From: Takifugu bimaculatus | Lineage: Eukaryota; Chordata; Actinopteri; Tetraodontiformes; Tetraodontidae | Assembly: GCA_004026145.2 (NCBI GenBank) | Contig: SWLE01000834.1 | Coordinates: 62,001 to 126,000 of the forward strand | Direction: 5' to 3' | Length of the DNA: 64,000 bases | Shown here: positions 22,347 through 32,771 of the stretch, in pieces | How the letters are laid out: the number at the start of each line of letters is the position of its first letter | How positions within the stretch are numbered: position 1 is the first letter of the stretch | The notes under the pieces: generated by a model | What the model was told of the DNA's origin: nothing | Databases searched by the model: none | The model's input: only the letters and a program-made list of their open reading frames with translations | Position numbers and translations under genes: made by a program

Positions 22347-23979
22347 AGAGGGAATAACTTGTCTGCTTCTGTGAATAATTATTGAAAATCAAACATACAA
22401 GTCCCCAAATGACAAACTATTATTCCTTAAAAACACTTCACACACAGAAAAACAAAGTTTCTGAATTCAAACACCATGGTCATTTGCAAAGTAGGAAGGA
22501 TCTCTAATCCTGTTAAGGACTTTGAGTATAGTTTTTATATATAAATCTAAAATAAATCTCAAAGTGTTCAATAAACCCTTAACCAACACTGAACCCTTAA
22601 TATAATTTGCATTTATTCTTTGGGTTAGTCTTGAATGTGTATTAGAGTAAGGAGGATAGTATCTGCCTATTTTATTGTAATGACTATAATTATTATTTGG
22701 TATGAATGAACAAAACACCTGGATGACCACACGATGAACTTTTATTGGCGTCATGGGATTGAAACAGTGCCAGTGCTTCAGTCGTGCTCTATGGAGGCTG
22801 CTATGGCTGCAGTTGTCCACCAGATGTCACCATCACTGAAGTCTCGAAGCTTTGAATGTTTTTCGACACACTTGTTAGTAGGAAAGCCTCGGTGCTTCAT
22901 GAGGCTTCACTTGCCCACCACTACCTCAAACAGAACCAGTCCCCCTGGACTGCAGAGAACTCAGGAGACCGGTTCTGCACTTCTCAGGTCCAGCAGGTGG
23001 CGTGAGGACCTGAAATGTGCAGGGAAGACAGGCCAAGCAAAGCAACACTACGCAAAGCACCACAACCCTCCGGCCCTGATGGGAAGGCGCTCCCTCCTTA
23101 AGTAGGTGGCCAGATGTTAATTGCCCACACGTGCGCCCGCCTGCAGCGCAAATTGAGCTCCTCACGCCCCCTGGAGGGAAGACCAGGCACAACCCTGGAC
23201 CCCAACAACTGTGTCCAGAAATGATCCGTCAGATCAAATTAAGACAAGTTGAGAAAAGAACAGGAGAACACACACACACAAACACACACACACGGTGTAA
23301 CAGAGAGAGAGAATAACAACAGCAGCTTGTAAAGCCAAATGAAGTCAATCTTACAACAAAATTTGCTTTAGAGACAGAGAACATGAAATCCAAACTGCAG
23401 AGCTCTTTTAGATCACCCCTCTTGTAGTGCTCCACTGTGCCTCTATGCATGATAGTCTGGAGTATTACACAGTGTCACCTACAGTTCCCATCATCCATAT
23501 GTTGTTTATAGTAACACGTCTATAATATATGAAATATGATTATTACAATTATAAATATTACAATACTTTCCATGTAAAGTAAAGTAGACCCATATACATT
23601 GTTTTATTGTTTTGGTTTTATTGTTATTTTATTCAATTTTTGTTATTTTGTTTGTTTCAATGCAGATGGAAAAACACTTGGTGGAAGACACATCCTCCAT
23701 GCAAGTGTTGACCGGACATTTTTGAAAGTTTTCACCTCTGTTTTGCTTCCAGTTTTCTTTTTCACATGCATAACATCACTGTTGCTCAAAGGTAAGTCTC
23801 ACTATTTTTGTTGTAGCCTTAAAATGAGTCCAAAACAGTTTTGTTGCTAAAATAGCAATAAAACACCATCGCTGTCTGTCAAGAATACAAGAAGAAAGAG
23901 CAGGTCCCACGAGACCAAGACACAAATCATGTTGCTAGAAATTGATCATTTTAAATCCGGTTATCAGGAGTTTATGTGC

Positions 23980-24279
23980 TAAAATTCCAAACTGTCCGAA
24001 GGCGGTGTCAGTGAATCACGTGTTTGGACCCAGAGGTCACCTTGGCTTGGCGGGTATTTGATTGGTGCTGAACGGAGGCTCCGCCCACAAGGCGGGTCCA
24101 GCGCTCTTTTTGAATTACGACTTCCTCATTCATTCAAATTCCAGCGACACTCCTCTAGTTTGAGACGCGCTTTTAAGAGAATCGGTCTTTATCACAAAGA
24201 ACCCTCGTCACGGTGCTTCCAGACAGACTGTTGATGTCAGATGAGGACAACAAGTGTTTAGCGACCTTCATTTAGGAAG
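23980..24279 (+). promoter_or_regulatory. MHC-like promoter of gene 3 (Y-box version)
   Basis: MNIC-type promoter with CACGTG near 24018 and a degenerate X2 (AGAGGTCA). The Y-box-like TGATTGG (24059-24065) sits at the position where gene 1 has a kB-like site. The TATA-like TTTTAAGA is near 24171. The X2 change and retained Y box make it different from gene 1. Confidence 0.5.
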
Positions 24280-27200
24280 ATGAACATTTGTCTTCTGTTT
24301 TGGATCCTGCTCCCAGCAGCAGAATGCGGTAAGTTGAGGAAACTTTCTTTACACGCACGTTCTGAGCGCTGTGTTGCGCTTTTCTCAGGTAGAAATAGAC
24401 AAACAATCAATCAGCTCTCTGTGTAGATGCTCTTCTCCCACATTTGGTCTTGTTCCTCTCAGATGTCCCCCAAAGACTCACACCATAAAAACCTATTAAA
24501 GATAATAAAAAGAGAGTACAATAAGAAATAAAATAGAATATAAATATAAATTTTTTGTTGCGTTTGCAAAGTAAAGGCAATACAACTTAGATTACCATTG
24601 ACACACAATCGTGTGTGCCTTTTATTGAAGCCACAACAAGTAGTAGAAAAAATCAAATCAGAGCGTGAAAAACCACACCCCCGCCCCTCAACTCCCACGG
24701 TCCGTTAAAGGGGCCGTGCCAAATTACCCGATTTAGTTGTCGGCAAATAGCGCGAGCGAATGAGGAACTCATACATAGCAAAATGCTCAACAGGACTATG
24801 GCAATGGGACAGATATGAACAATGATGGTGAATTATGATATACAAGTGACCGCTACACTATAAAAAAAAAAACTCCCTTTGTTTTTGTTTAGCTCTGCAA
24901 TAAAAACATCAATAGCGAATAATGCACCAGGAAGCTGGTGAAATACTTGAAGATATTTGGGCAGTGACACTATTCGAAACGCTAACATGGGCAACCGAAC
25001 GTGGAAGCTTCAGCGCTTTCGTTTCCAGTGCGTGGTGCTGTTCCTGACTGAGCCGTTAGGGGGCGCAGCAGTACTGCACACTGAGACTTCCGGTTGATGC
25101 ATCATCAGCTAAAGTACCTCTGCCCTGTGTGTGTGTGTGTGCTTTAATATGTATTTAATATTTTAATATCAAAAGCATATGCATGAAAGTTGCAGGTAAC
25201 TGTCCAAACACAGATGTATTTTTTAGTTGTTGACTATCTGAGGATTTGCTTTGATTTTGATGCCTGCACACAGAGTACGAAGAGAGTGGAGATTAAACCT
25301 CTTTTCTTATTTGTGCCTGTTCAGGTGCTGTAGTAAACCTTGTTTATATTCAGTTTATGAGGAATCTATTATGATATTTTGGGTTATTGTTGGGTCTTTT
25401 GACCTGTTTCTCATCCTGCTGCTCCATGTTTCCTTCACAGCTTGTGGAAAGAGGCTGTTTTTCATTCTGGTTGTTTGTTTTTAGTGGTGTTTTATCCAGT
25501 TGAGTGTTTGTGAAGAGGGATTATAGTAGGGGAACGAGGAAGCAGCCCTGAGGAGTTCTGGTGATCAGGATGAGAGGAGATGAGATGTGGGTTTTTATCC
25601 TGACATGTGGTGGTCTGGCTCAGAGAGGATCAATGATGATGATCAAAGAGATATTTTAGCTTTTTTTGATACCGTCCACCAATTTGAGCAGATACGACTC
25701 ACAGCTTAAGGTTAAAAATAATTAACCATGATATTAAACTGTCTACATCTTTCAATATTAATTTGACAAGACCTGAGATTGTGATCAATTTATAACATGA
25801 TTATTTTTGTCAGAACCGCTGATCCCACTGTGAGGGTCCAGAGTTTTGACTCCATTTGTTTGTGTGTTTCAGGTTCCCATTCTCTTGAGTTCTTGTCTAC
25901 AGGACGTGTTCAGCCTGGATCTGGGCTCCATTTTGAACAAGTTACAGAGTTTGATGGAGTTGTGATCTCTCACTGTGACAGTGGGACACAACAAGAACAA
26001 TTCAAACCCGTCCTGGAATCCCACAACTTACCTGGGACCTGCAGACCAGCATGTTATGATGTTTTTGATGCTCTCAAAGCGATTTCTAAATTCACCAATC
26101 ACACACGGAGTAAGTTTGTAGCACATTTGCTTTGTAACACATCTAAGAGGAATTAAAACCTTTAACTAAAGAGAAAAAATAATCCTTGTAGATGTTCAGC
26201 GGCGGCGTGGCTGCATCACATCAGACGAGAGGCTTGAATCTGCTTTTGACAACTGGGCAGTGAATGGAGAGGGTTTCATTCAGTTTGATGCTGGAGCTCA
26301 GAAATGGAAAGCCCTGTCTCCTTCTGCAGAAATGATTAAAGATTCGTGGAACGGCTATGAGGCTCGGAACCATTTGTTTGGACAATTCATCAGGAGATAC
26401 TGTCTAGAAATGATCCACCAGATCAAATTAAGAGAAATAGAAAAAAGAACAGGTGAACACACTCTCTGGTCCTAAAATAAAGCAGCCTGGTGTTGGTTAT
26501 GAGCTAAAACTATGTTGAGAGGAAGAGTGAGCTGCTCATCACTGCTGGTTCCCTGTTCAAAGAGTGACAACAGACAACCCTGATCATCACCTTTTCTATC
26601 CTCCTGCAGATCTCCGTGTGTTTGCCAACCCTGTTGACAGAACCAGGGCATTGCTGAAGTGCCACGTCACCAGTACTGACAAATCAGTGCGTTCAGTGTC
26701 TCTGACTGAAGACGGGGCCACCAAGGCAAACTGGATCACTGTAACTGGCCCGTTGCCTTCTGGGGATGGATCAGTGATCCTCATCCTGACAGCTGAGGTC
26801 CCCCTGATCCACACCAACATCTATGGCTGTATTGTCCAAACAGAAGACAGAACCATCACTGTCATGTGGGGTGAGAACTTTACATTTACATGCTGCTGCA
26901 TGATTGTTATTGAGTCAAAGCAAAACAGGCTGAAATTTTAACGTTGTGTTCAAGTCTCAGTTAGTTTAGGTTTGTTAAAAATCTGATGTGAGAAATACTT
27001 GAGCGCTGGGAAAATAAGAAATATAACTGTTTAAACACTGTGAATAGTGTCCGCTACATTTGTCAGCATCAACATTATTAGTTTATTATTGTAATTATTT
27101 CTTTTATTACAATGTTTTTAGTAACAATGCTATTTTTTCTTTGGTTCCAGATGGAAACACACTTGATGGAAGAGAAATTCTTTCCACAAGTGTCAGTTGG

Positions 27201-27472
27201 ACAATAATTTTGGGCTGCATTCTGTTTTTATTTGTTCTTTTTCTAATCTGCACAACAGCACTGGTGCTCAAATGTACCAGTAAGTATCACTACAGTAAAT
27301 GTAACATTTAAGTCAGTCTGTCAGCTGCTGATTTAGTATTGTTGAAATATTTTAACAATAACATTTTTGTGGACAAATCATTGAGTTTCTAATGAGATCT
27401 ACCTCTCAGCACATATTAATTCATCCTCCATTTAATTACAACAAAGTCAAGAACAATAAGAGGATTTTGTAA
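24280..27472 (+). CDS. MHC class I-like gene 3 (MNIC 5' end, TM/tail type 3)
   Basis: Six exons: 24280-24328 signal (MNIC type), 25873-26109 alpha1, 26192-26452 alpha2, 26610-26870 alpha3, 27151-27279 TM, 27447-27472 tail. Phase 1 throughout; about 320 aa. Alpha1 and alpha2 are like gene 1, with the cysteine pair and N-H-T sequon. In alpha3 the sequon near the end is lost (TIT instead of NIT). The TM exon reads DGNTLDGREILSTSVSW then ILGCILFLFVLFLICTTAL; the tail is short, IKNNKRIL. A better-looking acceptor for a different tail exon lies at 27550-27605. The promoter and signal exon match genes 1, 2, 4 and 6, but the 3' half and intron 3 match genes 5 and 7, so the gene appears recombinant. 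Confidence 0.82.
24552..24864. repeat. Insertion of unknown type in intron 1 of gene 3
   Basis: The intron sequence common to the other genes runs ATAAATATAAAACTATAAAA. In gene 3 about 310 bp lies between ATATAAA and CTATAAAA. The inserted DNA contains CG-rich stretches (TAGCGCGAGCGAATGAGG) and CACACAATCGTGTGTG. No open frame or recognisable terminal repeats. Possibly a SINE or MITE; not identified. Confidence 0.5.
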
Positions 27473-27549
27473 AGTGAAGAAGGAGCACAGGCATAAATGG
27501 TCTATTTTTCTGGCTGCTTAAGCTTTGAACTATTTATTTTTTTCCACAG

Positions 27550-27605
27550 ATGATTTAACAGACTTACAAAAAGCACTAGAAATAAAAACGTGTCTAGGCT
27601 CTTAA
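27550..27605 (+). other. Alternative terminal exon of gene 3
   Basis: Preceded by a strong acceptor (TTATTTTTTTCCACAG). Spliced from the TM donor at 27279 it stays in phase and reads NDLTDLQKALEIKTCLGS before TAA at 27603-27605. The nearer tail exon (27447-27472) has a weaker acceptor. The same pair of choices exists in gene 7. Confidence 0.45.
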
Positions 27606-28490
27606 CAGGAGTGTTGTGATGGAAATATACAGTGGTTATGTTGGACAACTACTCTACACCCCAATACACGCGACACATTATTATCAACAAATGTTAGTCC
27701 CCATTTGAGCTGCATTGAATTGAATGGAACAGATTATTGTCTGTTAGCCTAACTTAATTGGTGTGTGTGTGAGGAACTGTAACATGAGTGAGTTCATGCA
27801 TACCATAGTTTCAGGGAGGAAGATCACTTTTCTATGATTTTTTTTACTAAGACTCCTAAATTGTGTTGAATGAACTCATTAACTGGAATGACCAGAGTGT
27901 CATCTTTTGAACCAGCCAGGCACTTCAGAAGCACCTTGAAGAATATTTAAGAGAATGATTGCATCAACAGAAAATGTTCTCTATTTGTTCTTTTTTTTCT
28001 AATAAATGTCTGCTTTCTAATATTGTATATTTTTATATCCTGTATTAAAATAAATGTTTTTTTAAGAGCCTGTGTGATACATATTTAAAGAACTTTGTTT
28101 TCTTTTACTCCAGTTTATGAGGAAACATTTGATTGGGCTTGTTTTCCTTTAAAGGTCAGCTTCTCACTGACAAGATCATTATAGGATACATGAGTTTTAG
28201 TGTGAGAGCATATATTCAACCTCCTATTAGGTATTACAATTGCCAAAGGTATGACCATCATTACAGTGTGTAGGGGGGAGCAGAGGTGTGTGTGTGTGTG
28301 TGGGGGGGGGGGTAGTAATTGCACAGTTAATGTAAATGTAACTGGGGAAACCGTACAGTGTGTGGAGAAAACAGTTGTAATTCAACAAGTCTGAGAAGAA
28401 CAGAGGCAGTGAAGATTGTGAGTAAAAATAAAAGAGTGGAAGAGATGAATGAACCAAATAAATCATGTGTTTCATTCAGCAACCCCTACA
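27606..28490 (+). other. 3' flank of gene 3
   Basis: Probable 3' UTR and intergenic DNA, AT-rich, with an AATAAA at 28001-28006 and a short TG run followed by a G run near 28287-28311. It matches the flank of gene 7 (55156-56090) closely. No further exon is visible. Confidence 0.5.
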
Positions 28491-31400
28491 TACCATAATA
28501 CACATACTCCAGTGGAATGGTCAAAGTCTCATCACAGACAGGAAAGACTTAAAAAAAAAATCCCTGAATTTCAGGAACACGTGGATATTATTTGTGTACA
28601 AGAGGAATGACTCAAACCAAATTTGGGTTTATTAAGTTGAAAGATATTTTGGTGTGGAGATTTTAATGCACATGGGGGGATATCAGGAAGACTCGAAGTA
28701 ATGGAAGACATGTTAGATGACAAAGGCATGCTTGAATACTGGTTTGGCCGTGAGGGTGAAAGTGGCAAAGGGCACCGAGCCATCAAGAGATCACACATCG
28801 GCATCACAGGTTTTAACATGGAAAAGCAACTGGGAAGTGTTGAGAAGCAGCACAGTGGGTAGAGACCGTCATCCAATAGGTCTAGAAACTGAAAGCGTTA
28901 GGGGTCGGAACAAAGGAGGAGGAAGATGGAAATGTGAGGGAGCAAATGGATACGTTCAGAATATTTGCTGGGGCAAACGAAGGGCAGTTGGTGTAAACCA
29001 GAACTGAATAATGAAATATGTCAATTTATAACTGAAGCAGCAAATGCAACTATTCCAAGAAGTAAATCAAAGAAATTTTAAAAATGGTTTTGAGAAAAAA
29101 AAAACCCTGAAACTCAAGAATTTAATAAATGATAAGGAACAGCAGACAGCAGCTCGTTTTAGGAGCAGCAGACACACACAGGACCGAGTAGATTGACCAG
29201 ACTAAACTTTACTGAAAAGGTGGCAGCAGAATCCCTCAAAGAACCAGAGCTAATAAAGTCTTTGTCAGAGCAGGCTGGGTGGCACGAACAGACATCTGAA
29301 TGGGCGATCACAGAGGGCTGCACCACAAACTGGCCATGATGGAAGCGTGGACCAGTCTTTTAAACCAGGAGACAGGTGAAGGTGATTTTCTGAAGACGAG
29401 TTCCAGGTGTGTAGATCGCTCGATGGGAGTGAAGCAGGAAGCAGCCCCTCCCAGCCTGGAAACAGACACGGGAAACACAGACAAGGAACTGAAGGGGAGA
29501 GGGAGAGGAGTAAGACGAGGGGAATCTCCTCACAGCGAGGGGAGTGATAAGAGGAACAGACGGGAGTCCTGGAGAAAGTATCGTGAGTCACTTGGTAGGA
29601 AGACACCAACGACAAGACTGTGGGGTATGATCACAAGAATGTTAGGAAGTAGACAAGAATAGGGATGCCCAGTTATGGAAGATGAAGCTGGAAAAACAAC
29701 TCCAGGGAAGACCAAATAAATTATATTAGATAGAAATTAGTGTTTAAAGCAAAGGGGCATTATTGAAATTGTATAATAAGCTGTGAGGGGAGGGAAAATG
29801 ACCTAATCAATGGAAAGAAACTGCTATTGTACCAATCTGTAAGCCAAGTAAGGACCCGGGTTTGCTAGAGAGCTACAGAACAATAAATCTAACAACCTTT
29901 GTAGGCAAAACTATGGAAAAAAAATGATTAATGAAAGGCTGAACTCTTATTTAGAAACCAGGGAAAAACTGAAAATGATATAAAAGTGGGTTTAGGAAAA
30001 GAAGCAGCATGGTAGGTTTTACATTTAGAGAATGAGATAAGGACAGTCCAGATCAATAAAGAAAGTGTAATGCTGTATTTTTTATATAGAAAAAGGATAT
30101 GATATGATGGGAAAGGATGGACTGCTTATGTAATTATATCACATCAACAGCATGGATCAGGAACTTTCTTACCAGCAGGAAAATAGCAGTGAGAGTGGGT
30201 AAAAAAGCGAAGTGATAGATCCATCCAGGTGAGGATGGGGGCAGAAATGTCAAGACAAAACATCGTTGAAAACGCTACACAGCCTTCAGTGGTCAGTCCA
30301 AATCTTTATTCACTAATGATAAATGATTGAATATATATTTTCAAGTATTCCCGATGGTACGAGGAGGTCGCTGTTTTCTGACGATGGGGCTCCTTGGACA
30401 AGAGGGAGGAACTTCCAGTATATTGTCAAGAGGATGCAGGAGGGAATAAGTAAAGTTGAAAGATGGGGAATTAAATGGGGCTTTAAGTTTTCATCTGAAA
30501 AGACAAAGTTTTTTTTACAAGAAAGAGGGTAGGAGAGAGCAATCTAAAAACATATGGGAGTGTGTTAGAAAGGGTTGAGAGTTTCCGCTTCCTTGGTATC
30601 TACTTTGACCAGAGGCTGAGCTGGAAGGATCATATCAGGCAGGTACTAAGTTAATGTAAAAGAAAAAAGTGGTAAATATAATGAGATCCCAGCAATGTAG
30701 AGCTGATTTCAGAACTTTGCTGGATATGATCCTGGTGCAAGCACTTAGACTCTACATGGGCCAGTCAAAATCTCACCTGTGTGTGCACTCCAGGAACAGG
30801 CTGGGGAAATGCCACTGTGGCTGAGGAGGAAACAGTTGGCTGCTAATTACTGGATTCATTCAAGAGGTCAGAGGGGTGAACATCTTACAAAGGGGGTTCT
30901 GCTAGCGAGTTGGGAGGAGACAGCACAAAAGGGGGGTTTTGGGTGGAAGGGTGATGAGGTGGCCAAGGATATGGGGGTGTATAACCATTAAAAGCAGGAG
31001 CAGTGTTGACAGTGTGTGGGGAAACAGAGGTCAAGGGGAGGCATCTTCTTTCCAATACAAAGGAGGAACAATGCATCAAGGAGAAGGGAAAAGAGCAGGA
31101 AAGAGCAGGTTATAATAACAAGGTTAAGAATTAGGCAGAGCAACTTAGACAATGTGCTATACATTGTGGAGAAGCATCCATCTATGTGAGCATTGTCATG
31201 AACTGGAGACAACAGAACATGTGCTTTTAATATGTAGGCATAATAGTGAGGAAAGGAAGATGATGATGGATGGACTGAGGAAACTGGGAATGGTTGATGT
31301 GGATGAGCTGGGTAGAGAGTTCAGGTGGGAGGAAAGAGCTTTGTAAATTTCTTACGTACTGGTCTAGTAAAAAGGATGGAAGGATGGATACGCTAGATAG

Positions 31401-31515
31401 AGGACCAGAAGGTGGCAGCTACAATATAGATGCCAACTGCCTTTAAAAACTAAAGAAATAGTGGAAGAACAACAACAAGATGAACATCGGTAGATTTGTC
31501 TGGTTCCGATCAGGA
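28490..31515 (+). mobile_element. I-type LINE copy 2, multiply disrupted
   Basis: Begins with the endonuclease start (ILQWNGQSLITDRKDLKK, then VDIICVQE) and, after a deletion, its GDFNAHGG motif. RT pieces follow: ETAIVPICKPSKDPGLLESY near 29820-29880, FSDDGAPWTRGRNFQYIVK near 30380-30430 (the palm D-D position) and SFRFLGIYFDQRLSWKDH near 30580. The C-terminal cysteine motif CEHCHELETTEHVLL is near 31190. RNase H is deleted relative to copy 1. Stops and frameshifts are numerous, so it is inactive. Confidence 0.8.
29150..29665. repeat. Unclassified insert within LINE copy 2
   Basis: A 500-bp GC-richer segment between the endonuclease and RT parts of the LINE, repeated at about 56750-57262 in LINE copy 4. 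It has partly open frames on both strands (for instance 29300-29662) but nothing that resembles a known LINE domain. It could be an LTR or a spacer fragment. It was present before the LINE blocks were duplicated. Confidence 0.4.
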
Positions 31516-32118
31516 CAAAAAGTAATGATGGGCAAATTAAGCTTTTGTGAATTCCCGAACCACTTGTGATTACTCGAAGTAATGTTTACCTGAAGTTGCA
31601 GTTCTAGCGCCCTCTCCTGGCGACCCGCGAGCCTTGCACTGCAGGGTTGGAGCCGCTATTGGTGACCGGGAGGCGCACACGTGAGCTTTGTTTTGTTAAG
31701 GAGAAAATGCTGGTAAAATATGCCATAGCTTGGGTATTCTTGTACAATTGTGGACTCGAGGTTTTTATTGAGGTACGTTATTTTTTCCACAGTATTGGGA
31801 TTTAACCAGTTTCTTTTTTGCTCACAATTTCTCCACATTTGGAGAATATTCTTCTGCAGGGTACAGTAGATGCTGGCATGCATAGAAATCTTTTGGCCCG
31901 CTTGAAAAGGTTGGTGTAACGATGTCTGTGATTTAGCCAGTAGGCGAGTGGGTCCTCTGACCTGGCCAGAGGTGGGCTGCTCATGCACCGCTGCCCCTCT
32001 ACCGTCGCATCTGCCATAGCATTCCCAGCCCTTCTGGCATCTGAGGCGTCTCGGTCCAGCGTTCCCCAAAGGTTAATATCTGGAACACACCGGGCACCGG
32101 ACCTGTCCAAAAAGTAAT
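31516..32118 (-). mobile_element. hAT relic (hAT-A) copy 2
   Basis: Same element as 13468-14065, with the same flanking CAAAAAGTAAT sequences (31516-31526 and 32108-32118). The minus strand shows SEDPLAYWLNHRHRYTNLF followed by FLCMPASTVPCRRIFSKCG, the conserved hAT dimerisation motif, before a frameshift. Only the transposase C-terminus survives. Confidence 0.75.
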
Positions 32119-32269
32119 TTACAAATAGACAAACAGCGATTCATTTGGATGGAAGCTACACCATAGCTATAGTAAGTTACTGTTGGATATGAAACTTTGC
32201 TTTTGTGCATTACACCTACAGTACACCTACTACCTACTACAACTACACACAAACTGTTAATTTTTAAAT

Positions 32270-32536
32270 ACGGTTATCAGGAGTTGATGTGCTTAAATCT
32301 CAACCTGTCCGAATCTTGACGAGGCGGTGTCAGTGAATCACGTGTTTGGACCCTGACGTCACCTCTCTGGGGGTATTTGATTGGTGCTGAACGGAGGCTC
32401 CGCTCACAAGGCGGGGTCCAGCTCTTATTGAGCTGCGACTGTGGCGCGAATTTAAATACCCCCGCGACACTCCTCTAGTTTGAGACACGCTTTTAAGAGA
32501 ATCGGTCTTTATCACAAAGAACCTTCATTTAGGAAG
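32270..32536 (+). promoter_or_regulatory. MHC-like promoter, first copy upstream of gene 4 (most complete X2-Y module)
   Basis: Contains CACGTG near 32340, a perfect palindromic X2/CRE TGACGTCA at 32354-32361 and a Y-box-like TGATTGG at 32378-32384. About 18 bp separate X2 from the ATTGG core, close to MHC SXY spacing. GGACCC just before X2 could be part of an S/X1 element. A TATA-like TTTTAAGA lies near 32491. It leads into a truncated signal exon (32537-32547), so it would have to drive the next exon copy. Confidence 0.55.
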
Positions 32537-32547
32537 ATGAACATTTG
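32537..32547 (+). pseudogene. Truncated signal exon upstream of gene 4
   Basis: Only ATGAACATTTG of the MNIC signal exon remains. It runs straight into ACGTCACC of a second promoter copy, so the junction recreates TGACGTCA. This is a deletion or duplication breakpoint with TG microhomology. Confidence 0.75.
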
Positions 32548-32771
32548 ACGTCACCTCTCTGCCGGGTATTTCCTGGTGCTGAACGAAGGCTCCGCCCACA
32601 ATGCGGGGTCCAGCGCTCTTATTGGACCGCTCTGTTAAATCCCGCGACACTCGTCTAGTTTTAGACGCGCTTTTAAGAGAATCGGTCTTTATCACAAAGA
32701 ACCCTCGTCACGGTGCTTCCAGACTGTTTCAGATGAGGACAACAAGTGTTTAGCGACCTTCATTTAGGAAG
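32546..32771 (+). promoter_or_regulatory. Second promoter copy, directly upstream of gene 4
   Basis: Starts with TGACGTCA (32546-32553), continues with GGGTATTTCCTGGTGCTG in place of the Y box, then an ATTGG near 32621 and a TATA-like TTTTAAGA near 32671. It lies immediately before the complete signal exon of gene 4. Confidence 0.5.

Larger units (their letters stand above)
19394..22923 (+). mobile_element. Complete hAT transposon (hAT-2) with perfect 8-bp target duplication
   Basis: The element is flanked by CCTCAAAC on both sides (19386-19393 and 22924-22931), a perfect 8-bp duplication as expected for hAT. Its ends are inverted: GAGTGATGGGCAAATG on the left and, reverse complemented, TAGTGGTGGGCAAGTG on the right. 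Inside is a disrupted transposase gene on the + strand and a nested TA-flanked MITE (21378-21994). Confidence 0.9.
19266..23218. mobile_element. LTR-like insertion in alpha2 relic, itself split by a hAT
   Basis: Starts TGTTAGATTTTGGG and ends GGACCCCAACA (TG..CA termini), with AACAA repeated at both junctions as a possible target duplication. Removing the internal hAT leaves roughly 420 bp with no open frame, which fits a solo LTR or a non-autonomous element. The right half recurs at 76-290, 46186-46420 and 62662-62876. Confidence 0.55.
19188..23945 (+). pseudogene. MHC class I-like relic cassette 2, alpha2 exon split by insertion
   Basis: An alpha2 exon fragment at 19188-19265 (AEMIKDLWNNREAQNH onward to FIKEQ) continues exactly at 23219-23263 (LCPEMIRQIKLRQVEKRT), so the LTR-like element between them is an insertion in the exon. 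The alpha2 donor is GA instead of GT (23264-23265), which should abolish normal splicing. A membrane exon (23666-23791, DGKTLGGRHILHASVDRTF onward) and a tail exon (23884-23945, EYKKKEQVPRDQD then NHVARN) remain open. The start of alpha2, alpha1, alpha3 and a signal exon are missing. Confidence 0.75.

Noticed and set aside
29300..29662. Frame of 120 codons inside the LINE, repeated at 56901-57263
   Set aside because: No similarity to LINE or other domains seen, antisense frames are equally long, and it lies within a duplicated insert. Not supported as a gene.
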